DNA of 64,000 nucleotides, from NCBI GenBank assembly GCA_021812385.1, contig JAKANO010000014.1:28754-92753 (forward strand), written 5' to 3'. The position numbers and the translations under genes were made by a program. Shown here in pieces: positions 1 to 8,165 of the stretch; the first letter of the stretch is position 1; the number at the start of each line of letters is the position of its first letter. The notes under the pieces were generated by a model. The model was not told the origin of the DNA. It ran no database searches and saw only the letters and a program-made list of their open reading frames with translations. This stretch comes from Pseudomonadota bacterium. Its GTDB lineage: Bacteria; Pseudomonadota; Gammaproteobacteria; Burkholderiales; Thiobacteraceae.

Positions 1-711
1 CCAAGTCTCGCCCAGGTCGGTCGAGCGGAAAACTTTTCCGCGCAAGCCGTAGGCCAGCACGCTGCCATCGCGCAAGGCGACGATGCCGAAAAAGGAACCT
101 TTGTAGGGCGAGGGCAGCGCTTGCCAAGTTTGTCCCTGGTCATCGGAGCGCAATAACAAGCCCGCTTCGCCGGCAATAAACAGCTTTCCACCCGCTTGCG
201 CGGTCAAGGCATTCAGGTGCTTGTCGCCTTCGACGATGGTGCGCTGCTGCCAGCTTGCGCCGCCATCATTGGTTTGCAGGAACAGGCCGTAGGCGCCGAG
301 CGCAAAACCATGGCGTGCATCGCTGAACCAAACTTTGAGCAGGGGTTTTTTCAAATCGGGCGCGCTGAACACTAGGCGCCAAGAGGCGCCGCCATCCGTG
401 CTCTTGAGAATGACGCTATCGTGTCCCACGGCCCAGCCGTTTTTCGCATCCAGAAAATACAAGGAAGTCAGCGTCGCTTGGGTCGGGCTTGCGACCTGCT
501 GCCAAGCCTTGCCGTTATCGTCGGAAATGACAATATGCCCGCGTTCACCGACGGCGATTAGACGTTCGCCCGCTTGCGCGGCGTCCAGCAACAGCAGCGT
601 GTCGACGCTGATGCCACGAGCCGGGAAAATGGGCGCCGGGCGCGGCGAAAAGGCGAACGTGGCGGCAAGCAATACCAGCAGGGAAAATGCAATGCCGATG
701 GCCTTGCTCAT
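1..711 (-). CDS. YCF48/BNR-repeat exported protein, 3' part beyond window
   Basis: The gene reads leftward from an ATG at 711 and is still open at base 1 (237 codons visible). It begins MSKAIGIAFSLLVLLAATFAF, a signal-peptide-like hydrophobic start. It then shows repeated beta-propeller units with BNR/YCF48 signatures such as SDDNGKAW, STDGGASW, TNDGGASW, SDDQGQTW and STDLGETW. Such proteins resemble the photosystem II assembly factor Hcf136/YCF48, but in heterotrophs they sit with DUF1329, DUF1302 and an RND/MMPL exporter. Here it lies downstream of those two genes in the same direction, so it is probably the third gene of that operon. The exact role is unknown; a periplasmic assembly or accessory role is inferred. 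The next gene, outside the window, may be the exporter. Confidence 0.82.
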   Translation of the reverse strand, partial: MSKAIGIAFSLLVLLAATFAFSPRPAPIFPARGISVDTLLLLDAAQAGERLIAVGERGHIVISDDNGKAWQQVASPTQATLTSLYFLDAKNGWAVGHDSVILKSTDGGASWRLVFSAPDLKKPLLKVWFSDARHGFALGAYGLFLQTNDGGASWQQRTIVEGDKHLNALTAQAGGKLFIAGEAGLLLRSDDQGQTWQALPSPYKGSFFGIVALRDGSVLAYGLRGKVFRSTDLGETW

Positions 712-727
712 CGTGAAAAAAACAGTT

Positions 728-823
728 GAACCGCAGAGGCGCAGAAACGCGGAGAAAAGCAAGAGAAATTACTTATTGACGCCATGGCTGGGTGTCCTCT
801 GCGCCTTTGCGCCTCTGCGGTTC
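728..823. repeat. Imperfect inverted repeat, CCGCAGAGGCGC type
   Basis: The left arm around 728-750 (GAACCGCAGAGGCGCA...) is matched by its reverse complement at 801-823 (...TGCGCCTCTGCGGTTC) with a few mismatches, separated by about 50 bases. It lies between the DUF1329 gene and the YCF48-like gene. It belongs with the other palindromic intergenic elements of this window (8091-8148, 38358-38510, 39385-39547, 51790-51913) in style: short purine-rich units of the form AGGCGC or AAGGCGCC repeated within each arm. Confidence 0.7.
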
Positions 824-847
824 CTGCATGGTTATTTACGGTGAATT

Positions 848-2212
848 TTAACGTGTGCCGAGGCCGCGCAGGCCGGAGGGCGTGAAGTCCGCTTCCGTGC
901 GTTTGATCGGCTCATAGACCTTGGGTTCTTCATTGCGCAGGCCCATGGCGAGATAGCGCCCGGATTGCAGATCGTAGTGCACTTCCAGCATGGGGTAGGT
1001 CATCGGAATGTTATACAGGTTGATGCTGTGCGCTTCCGAGACGCGCCACAATTGGTCGCGCGCATCGTATTTGTCGGCCACCATGATCATCCAGGAATCT
1101 TCATCGATGTAGAAGGTGCGGCGTTTGTAGATGTGGCTGGCGCCTTCCTTGAGCGTGGCATCCACCACCCAAACGCGATGCAGCTCGTAGCGCGGGTATG
1201 CCGGGTTGAGATGCCCCGGCTTCAGCACGTCGCTGTATTTGATCGTGTTGCCAACGAGCTTGTAGGAGTTGTAGGGAATATAAATTTCCTGCTTGCCGAG
1301 CAGCTTCCAGTTGTAACGGTCGGTGGCGCCGTTGAACATGAAGAAATCATCGCTGGTGCGCAAGCCGTCGGCGGCGGTGCCGGGATTGTCGTAAGCGATA
1401 TTCGGCGCCAAGCGCACACGGCGCTGGCCCGGGTTGTAAGTCCACGCCTGGCGCGACTGCTTCACTTGGTCGACCGGGTCGTGCACCAGGATGATTTGCC
1501 CGGCCAAGCGCGCCGGCGCGGTGACGATTTGCAGGAAATTCAGCATTTTGTTGTCTTCGCGCGCTTTATCCGGCTTGCTCAGATTGCCGTAGTGAAAGTC
1601 ATATTCGTATTCGAAGCGCACCATGGTGTAGCTGCCGTCGCGCGTGACCGCCGCTTGGTTCCAGTTCATCGCATAGGTGTCGCCGCGGTAGCGCGTGAGA
1701 TGATTCCAGATGACTTCCAAGCCATCCTTGGGAATGGGGAAGGGGATGCCGCCGGTGGTGCCGGTCACGCCATTGCCGCCCGGCGCCAGTTTGGCTTTGG
1801 TGGCGTTGGCGATGGTCTCGTCGTAATGGCCTTTGGGAAAAGCCGCGCTGCGCCGCGTCGGGTATACCTGCATTTTCCAGTCCGGATATTTTTTCATCAG
1901 CGCCATTTGGCCCGGCGTCAGATGCGCCTTGTATTTTTCCATGTTGCTAGCGTCGATGACGAACAAGGGTTTGTCGCTGGCATACGGGTCGGGATAGTGC
2001 CCGGTTTCCTTGAATCCGGCGATCGGTTTGGTAATGCCGCCAGTCCAGGGCGGAATGGTTTGTGCGGCGTTGCCGGCCATTTCCGCGCCCATGGGCGTGA
2101 GGCTTTTGCCGAGTTTGGCGGCTTCAGCAACGGAGACTTCGGCGTGCGTCGCGGTGGCTGAGAACAGCAAAAACAGCGCGGTGCTCATCAGGCTGAGTGT
2201 TTGAAGCTTCAT
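848..2212 (-). CDS. DUF1329 family outer-membrane-associated protein
   Basis: The product is 454 residues. The start at 2212 is preceded by AGGAGAA at good spacing and opens directly into a signal peptide (MKLQTLSLMSTALFLLFSATATHAEV); the longer in-frame extension to 2353 lies inside the upstream gene and is rejected. The mature part shows typical DUF1329 features: the N-terminal LGKSLTPMGAEMAGN segment, a central ...YTMVRFEYEYDFHYG... region and the C-terminal DLQSGRYLAMGLRNEEP. DUF1329 proteins are LolB-like beta-fold envelope proteins, nearly always next to DUF1302 beta-barrels and RND exporters, and reported in gene sets for export or breakdown of hydrophobic compounds. It starts 11 bases after the DUF1302 stop, so the two are co-transcribed. 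Confidence 0.88.
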   Translation of the reverse strand: MKLQTLSLMSTALFLLFSATATHAEVSVAEAAKLGKSLTPMGAEMAGNAAQTIPPWTGGITKPIAGFKETGHYPDPYASDKPLFVIDASNMEKYKAHLTPGQMALMKKYPDWKMQVYPTRRSAAFPKGHYDETIANATKAKLAPGGNGVTGTTGGIPFPIPKDGLEVIWNHLTRYRGDTYAMNWNQAAVTRDGSYTMVRFEYEYDFHYGNLSKPDKAREDNKMLNFLQIVTAPARLAGQIILVHDPVDQVKQSRQAWTYNPGQRRVRLAPNIAYDNPGTAADGLRTSDDFFMFNGATDRYNWKLLGKQEIYIPYNSYKLVGNTIKYSDVLKPGHLNPAYPRYELHRVWVVDATLKEGASHIYKRRTFYIDEDSWMIMVADKYDARDQLWRVSEAHSINLYNIPMTYPMLEVHYDLQSGRYLAMGLRNEEPKVYEPIKRTEADFTPSGLRGLGTR

Positions 2213-2223
2213 CGGAAATTCTC

Positions 2224-4128
2224 CTAGAACGAATAACTGAGGCTGACCGAAATGAAATCGCGGTCCTTGAGCGGATTGGCGCTGGTGGCGTAAGTGAGCG
2301 GCTGGGTTCCGGTTGCCGATGGATCGGTGCCGGAATAAGTGCGCCCGCCCCAAAACGTGGTGTAGGACAGATCAGCTTGCCAGTTTTGCCGATACACAAA
2401 GCCTACGCCCAAGGTGGCCGCTTTCACGCCCTGATTGAAGGTCGGGCTCACGCCATGCACATCGTGCGAGAACGCGATGCGCGGGTTCACGGTGACGCCG
2501 GAGAATGCGCTGGGATAAGACAGATTGGCAGCCAAACGATAGCCCCAGGAATTGGTCGTGGCATAGCCTGCGGCATTGGGTTGCGTCGAGCCGGCCGTGG
2601 TGGCAGTGGAGGAACCCGGCGCCGGCAGCACGACGCCGGGGCCGGCGAACAACAAGCCCGAGGGTAAGCTCAGGCGGGTAAAGCCGATCTCGCCGATGGC
2701 GGTAAGCGATTCTGCGCCCAGGGTAGGGCCAAAAATTTTAGTACCCGTCACTTGCAGTTGTTGCATCGTAACCCGGCGGTAGCCGCTGATTTCCGTGCCG
2801 GGCGCTACGCTTGCCGCCGCCACGTTGCCGCCGGTGATGTTGTTGGCGAGTCCGCCGGCGGCCAAGATGACTTCGGTGGTGGCCAGTTGCAAGGGCTGAT
2901 TGGGACGGTAGGAATACTCGCCTTGCAGGGCGATGCCCGCCGGGCCGGAGGTGCTGAAACTCAGGCCGTACAAGTGAATGTTTTCCGGATATTCGCCAAA
3001 GTACGTAGCGGCGCGCGCGCCAGTGCACAGTCCTTGGCCCAGCGGGTTAACGCCGATCAGCACATTGAAATTCACCAGATTGCTGCCGGCGCAGCCGGCA
3101 TCCGAGCCAGCCAGCCCGGCTGCGGTAGTAACGGTGGCCGCGCCGCGCACCACCGAGAGCAAAGGGGTGCGGCTGTGGTAGTTGATGAAAAATAAGCCCA
3201 GCTCGCTATCGTTCAGGGACGGTAGCAATGAGCGCAGCGCCAGGCCATATTCGCCGCCGTTATCGGCATTGCGGTCTAAGGTGCGCGGCGCCCATACCGG
3301 TGCGCCGGTTAAACCGAAGGCCAGTGCCGCGCCATGCTGGTCGAAGCGCCGACCGGAACCGACGTAAATGCGATCGGCGCCATCCGACAAGGCATCGGTG
3401 CTGCTGAAGTAAGTGCCGCGCGGGTCGAGCAGGGTCTTGCCGCGTTTGAAGGCGTAAAAACCTTCTAGCGATATGCCGTCGGTCAGATCATGCGCGGCCC
3501 ACAGCATGGGTGTTGGCAGCAGCCCTTCCTTGAGTTCGGCGCCCGGTATGCGCAGCTTGGAGACATCCACCGGGTTGATGATGTTGATGCCGTTGAGGAT
3601 GTAAGTGCTCTCACCCCAGCTCACCACTTGCTGCCCTAAGCGCACATTGAAATTGCGCCCGCCGATGCTCTTGAAATTGCCGTAAGCGAAGGCGTCCAGC
3701 AGGGTGATATTGTTGTCCACACGGTCTTTACCCCCGGCGCTGAGGCCCGAGCTCGTGTTGATGGCTTTGTTGTCCAGGACGAAATCGTAAAAATAAGTCC
3801 CGCGGAAAAACGCGCCGTAATTTTGATATTTAATGTCTAAGTCGTGCGTGACCTTGACGGCGCTCGAATAGGCATCGCCGCGATCGTAGTTGAGGTTGCC
3901 GTCGTCACCGTTAATGTCGCGCGAGGTGCCGCCATTGGTGATGGCGACCAGCGCCGGATCGCGTTGTTGCGCGCGAAACGCCGCGCCAAGCGAGATCGTG
4001 GTATCAAGACTGCCGGTGACGTCGCCGGCGGCGTTGTTAAATTGGAACGCGTGCGCTGCAAGCGGGCTTGCGCAAGCCAGTAGCAATGCTATGCCGCGCA
4101 CGCAAAAATAGGGTGAATGACTAGCCAT
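2224..4128 (-). CDS. DUF1302 family outer-membrane beta-barrel protein
   Basis: The product is 634 residues with an N-terminal signal peptide (about residues 1-28, ending AAHAF) and a long series of alternating, aromatic-rich strands ending in the C-terminal SVSLSYSF. A terminal Phe is typical of Bam-assembled outer-membrane barrels. The start at 4128 has a strong GAGGAG Shine-Dalgarno. DUF1302 barrels pair with DUF1329 proteins, as here. The family is thought to form outer-membrane pores or binding proteins for hydrophobic substrates; the substrate is not evident. It is the first gene of a leftward operon whose upstream region (4129-4310) faces the gcv promoter. I saw no convincing sigma-70 promoter for it. 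Confidence 0.87.
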   Translation of the reverse strand: MASHSPYFCVRGIALLLACASPLAAHAFQFNNAAGDVTGSLDTTISLGAAFRAQQRDPALVAITNGGTSRDINGDDGNLNYDRGDAYSSAVKVTHDLDIKYQNYGAFFRGTYFYDFVLDNKAINTSSGLSAGGKDRVDNNITLLDAFAYGNFKSIGGRNFNVRLGQQVVSWGESTYILNGINIINPVDVSKLRIPGAELKEGLLPTPMLWAAHDLTDGISLEGFYAFKRGKTLLDPRGTYFSSTDALSDGADRIYVGSGRRFDQHGAALAFGLTGAPVWAPRTLDRNADNGGEYGLALRSLLPSLNDSELGLFFINYHSRTPLLSVVRGAATVTTAAGLAGSDAGCAGSNLVNFNVLIGVNPLGQGLCTGARAATYFGEYPENIHLYGLSFSTSGPAGIALQGEYSYRPNQPLQLATTEVILAAGGLANNITGGNVAAASVAPGTEISGYRRVTMQQLQVTGTKIFGPTLGAESLTAIGEIGFTRLSLPSGLLFAGPGVVLPAPGSSTATTAGSTQPNAAGYATTNSWGYRLAANLSYPSAFSGVTVNPRIAFSHDVHGVSPTFNQGVKAATLGVGFVYRQNWQADLSYTTFWGGRTYSGTDPSATGTQPLTYATSANPLKDRDFISVSLSYSF

Positions 4129-4310
4129 TTCCCAATCTCCTCAAAAACCATTAATTTTTATGTGAATGACTGACGTGCGCAGTGCTATCAACGGGCATTG
4201 TTCCCGAGTTAGTCGATAAATACAATCCTAGCGACGGGGGGTGATTTAAAACATGCTTTATGCAGTTTAAATGGCGGGATTTTCACCTGACAAGCTTGTG
4301 CATACGTTGC

Positions 4311-4339
4311 TTGTCGCCCCGGGTGCGCTCCGGTATAGT
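4311..4339 (+). promoter_or_regulatory. Predicted sigma-70 promoter of the gcv operon
   Basis: TTGTCG at 4311-4316 and TATAGT at 4334-4339 are separated by 17 bases and lie about 20 bases upstream of the glycine riboswitch, where a promoter for a riboswitch leader should be. Position and spacing support the call; it has not been measured. Confidence 0.6.
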
Positions 4340-4355
4340 TTCGGTCTGCCGTAAG

Positions 4356-4523
4356 GCACACGGGAGAGCGTGCATTAGCACCGCCGAAGGCGTATTACCC
4401 ATAACCGCTCAGGCAAATGAACCGTGTGTTTAGGCAACTCTGGAGAGCGATGGCATGCCGCCATCCACCGAAGGGGCACACGGGTTTCTCCCGTAATCTC
4501 TCAGGTACCCGAACAGAGGGGTA
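4356..4523 (+). promoter_or_regulatory. Tandem glycine riboswitch (gcvT element)
   Basis: Two consecutive glycine aptamers are visible. Aptamer 1 (about 4356-4429) has CGGGAGAGCG..., CCGCCGAAGG and CGCTCAGGCAAA-type conserved blocks. Aptamer 2 (about 4439-4523) has CTGGAGAGCGATGGC, CACCGAAGGGGCA and CTCTCAGGTA. This is the classic cooperative two-aptamer arrangement that controls glycine cleavage genes, usually as an ON switch. The 88 bases from here to the gcvT start must hold the expression platform. I see no clear intrinsic terminator there, and the gcvT start lacks a strong Shine-Dalgarno, so control of translation is possible. The region 4129-4310 upstream holds no gene. Confidence 0.93.
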
Positions 4524-4610
4524 AAGCGTGGCAAGACTGGTGGCAAAATGCTGTTGGCCTCGCGTTCTCGCCCCGCTGCTTTTTCAAATCGATCATCAAT
4601 CGGTACATCA

Positions 4611-5690
4611 ATGCTTAAACAAACCGCACTAAATGCCGCACATCGCGCCATGGGCGCGAAAATGGTGGATTTTTCCGGCTGGGACATGCCGATCCATTAT
4701 GGCTCGCAAATCGAAGAGCACCACCAAGTTCGGCGCGATGCCGGCATGTTCGATGTTTCGCACATGCTCGCCATCGATCTCGAAGGCCCGTTGGCGCGCG
4801 AATTTCTGAGCCATTTACTGGCCAACAACGTCAGCCGTTTGCAGATGCCCGGCAAGGCCATGTATTCCTGCATGCTCAATCAACAAGGCGGCGTGCTCGA
4901 TGACTTGATCGTGTACTACCTGCGCGAGGATTGGTTCCGCATCGTGGTGAACGCCGCCACTTGCGATAAGGATCTGGCTTGGATGCAAGCGCAAGCGAAA
5001 TCCTATCCCGGCCTGACACTGTCGCCGCGGCGCGAGATGGCGATCGTGGCGGTGCAAGGTCCACATGCGCGCGAAAAGGTGTGGCAGGCCGTGCCGGAAA
5101 TGCGCCTGGTCACCGAATTGCTCAAACCCTTCCAGGCCGCCGAGTGTGCGCCGTATTTTGTGGGCCGCACCGGCTACACCGGCGAGGATGGTTTCGAAAT
5201 CATTCTCCCCGCGATGCAAGCGCCTGCGTTCTGGCAAGCCTTGAGCGCGGTCGGCGTCAAACCGATCGGTCTCGGTGCGCGCGACACGCTGCGTTTGGAA
5301 GCGGGCATGAATCTGTATGGCCAAGACATGGATGAGTCGGTGTCGCCGCTCGAATCCGGTCTGGCGTGGACCGTGGATCTCGGCGCCGAGCGTGATTTCA
5401 TCGGCAAGGCGGCGCTCAAGGAACAAGTGCTGGCGCGCGATTTATTCGGCTTGGTCTTGCTAGATAAAGGCGTGTTGCGCAGCCATCAAGCGGTAAACAC
5501 CGCGTATGGCGCGGGCGAGATCACCAGCGGCAGTTTTGCGCCGACGCTGGATAAGTCGATCGCGCTGGCGCGTTTGCCTAAACAAATCGCCATTGGCGAA
5601 ACCGTGCAGGTCGCGGTGCGCGATAAATGGTTGTCGGCGAAAGTGGTGAAATATCCTTTCGTGCGCAACGGTAAAAGTTTAATCGGATAG
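4611..5690 (+). CDS. gcvT: Aminomethyltransferase, glycine cleavage T protein
   Basis: T protein takes the aminomethyl group from lipoylated H protein to tetrahydrofolate, releasing ammonia and 5,10-methylene-THF in the cytoplasm. The 359-residue product starts [11 protein letters not shown] and carries the family signatures [32 protein letters not shown] and a C-terminal [10 protein letters not shown]. The start at 4611 was chosen because homology begins there; an in-frame ATG at 4548 would add 21 residues of unrelated sequence. No strong ribosome-binding site precedes it. It is the first gene of gcvT-gcvH-gcvPA-tpx-gcvPB and sits under the tandem glycine riboswitch. Confidence 0.96.
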   Translation: MLKQTALNAAHRAMGAKMVDFSGWDMPIHYGSQIEEHHQVRRDAGMFDVSHMLAIDLEGPLAREFLSHLLANNVSRLQMPGKAMYSCMLNQQGGVLDDLIVYYLREDWFRIVVNAATCDKDLAWMQAQAKSYPGLTLSPRREMAIVAVQGPHAREKVWQAVPEMRLVTELLKPFQAAECAPYFVGRTGYTGEDGFEIILPAMQAPAFWQALSAVGVKPIGLGARDTLRLEAGMNLYGQDMDESVSPLESGLAWTVDLGAERDFIGKAALKEQVLARDLFGLVLLDKGVLRSHQAVNTAYGAGEITSGSFAPTLDKSIALARLPKQIAIGETVQVAVRDKWLSAKVVKYPFVRNGKSLIG

Positions 5691-5700
5691 GGAGCGGGTC

Positions 5701-6090
5701 ATGACAATTCCAAGTGATTTGAAATATACGAAATCTCACGAGTGGGTGCGCGTCGAAGCCGACGGCACGGTGAGCGTGGGCATCACGCACCATGCGCAAG
5801 ATTTGTTGGGCGATATGGTGTACGTGGAAACCCCCAGCATCGGGCGCCAAGTAGCCGCAGGCGCAGAATGCGCCGTGGTCGAATCGGTGAAAGCGGCCTC
5901 CGATGTCTATGCGCCGATTGCCGGCGAAGTGGTGGCGGTGAATGCGGAAGTCAGCGATGCGCCGGAAAAAATCAATCAAGATCCTTATGGCGCCTGGATG
6001 TTTAAACTCAAACCCGCCAATGCGGCGGACGTGAATGGCTTGTTGGATGCCGCGGCTTATCAGGCCGTGGTCGAAAGCGAAGCGCATTAG
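5701..6090 (+). CDS. gcvH: Glycine cleavage system H protein
   Basis: H protein is the lipoyl carrier that shuttles the aminomethyl intermediate between the P, T and L proteins. The 129-residue product is of usual length and shows the lipoylation site in [14 protein letters not shown], whose Lys carries lipoate, and the glycine-rich IAGEVVAVN turn. The start ATG at 5701 has GGGAG just upstream and follows gcvT by 10 bases. A perfect hairpin repeat separates it from gcvPA. Confidence 0.97.
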   Translation: MTIPSDLKYTKSHEWVRVEADGTVSVGITHHAQDLLGDMVYVETPSIGRQVAAGAECAVVESVKAASDVYAPIAGEVVAVNAEVSDAPEKINQDPYGAWMFKLKPANAADVNGLLDAAAYQAVVESEAH

Positions 6091-6108
6091 AGCGAACTTT
6101 AATTGAGC

Positions 6109-6165
6109 TTAATTGGGGTCAGAGTCAATTAAATTATTAAATTAATTGACTCTGACCCCAATTAA
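6109..6165. repeat. Perfect 24-bp inverted repeat with GGGGTCAGAGTCAATT core
   Basis: Bases 6109-6132 and 6142-6165 are exact reverse complements, with a 9-base AT-only loop at 6133-6141. The core AATTGGGGTCAGAGTCAATT resembles short repeats that I associate with non-autonomous REP-like elements in proteobacteria. It sits between gcvH and gcvPA, so it would form a very stable hairpin in the operon mRNA. No transposase is near it. Confidence 0.9.
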
Positions 6166-6181
6166 ATGAACGAGAATTCAA

Positions 6182-7561
6182 ATGCCTTTTATTCCCCATA
6201 CTGAAACCGATGTCAGCGCGATGCTGGCAGCCATCGGTGTTAACGCGATCGACGATTTGTTCGATGAAATTCCGCAAGCCTTGCGCAGCCACGGTTTGAC
6301 GCAAGTGCCGGAAGGTTTGTCGGAGATGGAAGTCGCGCGCTTGATGCAAGAGCGCGCCGAGATGGATGGGCGTTATCTCAATTTTATCGGCGCCGGCGCC
6401 TATGAGCACCATATCCCGGCGGCGGTGTGGCAAATCGTCACGCGCGGTGAATATTATTCCGCCTATACGCCGTATCAAGCCGAAGCCAGCCAAGGCACGC
6501 TGCAACTGCTGTATGAATACCAAACCATGATGGCATCGCTCACGGGCATGGATGTGTCCAACGCCAGTTTGTACGACGGCGCATCGGGCTTGGCCGAAGC
6601 GGTGTTGATGGCGGTGCGCGCGCATCGCGACGCGCGGCGGATTTTGCTGCCGAAGACGGTGCATCCGCATTATCGGCGCGTGGTGCAAAGCATCGTGTCG
6701 GCGCAAAACATCGAGTTGGTCGAGATTGATTACGATGCCAAGACCGGGGTCGTGGGCAATTTGACCGGGGATGCGTTCGCCGCCTTGGTGATTCCGCAGC
6801 CGAACTTTTTTGGATGTCTGGAAGATGTCGATCGCCTCACCGATTGGGCGCAAGCGCAAGGCGGGTTGGTGATCGGTCTGGTTAATCCAACCGCGCTCGC
6901 GTTGCTCAAGCCGCCTGGTCTATGGGGTAGCAAAGGCGCGGACATCGCGGTGGGTGAAGGCCAGCCTTTAGGCGCGCCCTTATCTTCCGGCGGTCCGTAT
7001 TTCGGCTTTATGTGCTGCAAGCAGGCCTTGGTGCGGCAGATGCCGGGCCGCATTATCGGTCGCACCGTCGACCTGGATGGCAAGCCCGGTTTTACCCTGA
7101 CCTTGCAAGCGCGCGAACAACATATTCGCCGCGCCAAAGCGACTTCCAATATTTGCACCAATCAAGGTTTGCTGGTGACGGCGGCCACGATTTATATGTC
7201 GCTGCTCGGCCCTGAGGGCTTGAAGCGCGTCGCCGCTGCGTCGCATGCCAACGCGCAACAACTGGTCGAAGCATTGACACAGATTCCCGGCGTGCACTTG
7301 GCGTTTGAGCGGCCGCGCTTCCATGAAGCGGTATTGCAATTGGATGCGCCGGTGGCGGGCGTGTTGCATGCGCTGGAAGCACAAGGCATCACCGGCGGTT
7401 TCGATTTGACGTATGTATATCCTGAGCTCGGCCATGCGTTGTTGGTGTGTGCGACGGAGACGAAGACGCCCGCCGATTTACAAAAATTCGCCGATCATCT
7501 GGGGCGTATCATGGGGCGGCAGCAAGTAGCGCCGCCATGCCCAATCAAACCTAAAATCTAG
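6182..7561 (+). CDS. gcvPA: Glycine dehydrogenase (decarboxylating) subunit 1
   Basis: This is the alpha subunit of the split P protein. With GcvPB it decarboxylates glycine and loads the aminomethyl group on H-protein lipoate. The 459-residue product shows signatures of the N-terminal half of P protein: [50 protein letters not shown], and [17 protein letters not shown]. It lies 16 bases after the hairpin repeat. Unlike the usual order, tpx rather than gcvPB follows, 18 bases downstream. Confidence 0.96.
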   Translation: MPFIPHTETDVSAMLAAIGVNAIDDLFDEIPQALRSHGLTQVPEGLSEMEVARLMQERAEMDGRYLNFIGAGAYEHHIPAAVWQIVTRGEYYSAYTPYQAEASQGTLQLLYEYQTMMASLTGMDVSNASLYDGASGLAEAVLMAVRAHRDARRILLPKTVHPHYRRVVQSIVSAQNIELVEIDYDAKTGVVGNLTGDAFAALVIPQPNFFGCLEDVDRLTDWAQAQGGLVIGLVNPTALALLKPPGLWGSKGADIAVGEGQPLGAPLSSGGPYFGFMCCKQALVRQMPGRIIGRTVDLDGKPGFTLTLQAREQHIRRAKATSNICTNQGLLVTAATIYMSLLGPEGLKRVAAASHANAQQLVEALTQIPGVHLAFERPRFHEAVLQLDAPVAGVLHALEAQGITGGFDLTYVYPELGHALLVCATETKTPADLQKFADHLGRIMGRQQVAPPCPIKPKI

Positions 7562-7579
7562 TCTGACAAGGAGAGCGTT

Positions 7580-8080
7580 ATGAGTACCGTTACTTTGGAA
7601 GGCAATCCCCTGCATGTCGAAGGCCACTTCCCGCAACCCGGCGACAAAGCGCACAGCTTCATGCTGGTGGACAAGGATTTAAACGACGTCGCCTTGTCGC
7701 ACTTCAAGGGCAAGCGCAAAGTGTTGTCGATTGTGCCTAGCCTCGATACCCCGACATGCGCGGCTTCGACGCGCGTGTTCAACGAGAAGGCATCCAGCTT
7801 GCCGAATGCCGTGGTGATCGTGATTTCCTCCGACCTGCCGTTTGCGCAATCGCGTTTCTGCGGTGCGGAAGGCTTGAATAATGTGGTTACCCTCTCGACC
7901 TTGCGCGGGCGCGATTTTCATCGCGACTATGGCGTGCTGATTACCGAGCATCCGCTGACCGGGCTGACCGCGCGCGCCGTGATCGTGTTGGATGAAAACG
8001 ACACCGTGCTGTATTCGCAACTGGTGCCGGAGATTGCCGACGAGCCGGATTACGATGCGGCGCTCGCGGCGCTGAAATAG
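7580..8080 (+). CDS. tpx: Thiol peroxidase (atypical 2-Cys peroxiredoxin)
   Basis: Tpx reduces H2O2 and organic peroxides using thioredoxin. The 166-residue product has the peroxidatic Cys in [11 protein letters not shown] and the resolving Cys in SRFCGAEGL, the pair that defines the Tpx family. The start ATG has an excellent AAGGAGAG ribosome-binding site. The gene is inserted between gcvPA and gcvPB in the same direction, only 18 bases after gcvPA, and is followed by a palindromic repeat. Glycine-responsive expression would therefore also affect Tpx unless it has its own promoter. Confidence 0.96.
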   Translation: MSTVTLEGNPLHVEGHFPQPGDKAHSFMLVDKDLNDVALSHFKGKRKVLSIVPSLDTPTCAASTRVFNEKASSLPNAVVIVISSDLPFAQSRFCGAEGLNNVVTLSTLRGRDFHRDYGVLITEHPLTGLTARAVIVLDENDTVLYSQLVPEIADEPDYDAALAALK

Positions 8081-8090
8081 AAACAAGTTA

Positions 8091-8148
8091 ACCGCCAAGG
8101 CGCCAAGAGCGCCAAGTTGCTCAAAGATTTCTTGGTGCTCTTGGCGGT
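8091..8148. repeat. Palindromic intergenic repeat, CCGCCAAGGCGCCAAG type
   Basis: The left arm 8091-8116 (ACCGCCAAGGCGCCAAGAGC...) is partly complementary to 8131-8148 (CTTGGTGCTCTTGGCGGT). It is the same kind of element as at 51790-51913, whose arms are longer. Here it fills the gap between tpx and gcvPB. Confidence 0.75.
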
Positions 8149-8165
8149 AAAAAAAGGTTGCATAA

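Noticed and set aside
335..844. A plus-strand frame at the left end
   Set aside because: It is opposite the YCF48-like gene, which has clear BNR repeats and a signal peptide on the minus strand.
965..2161. A 398-codon plus-strand open frame
   Set aside because: It lies entirely antisense to the DUF1329 gene, has no family pattern and no ribosome-binding site; it is a by-product of biased codon use.
4424..4618. A small frame inside the gcv leader
   Set aside because: It covers the second glycine aptamer, an RNA structure, and has no features of a leader peptide.
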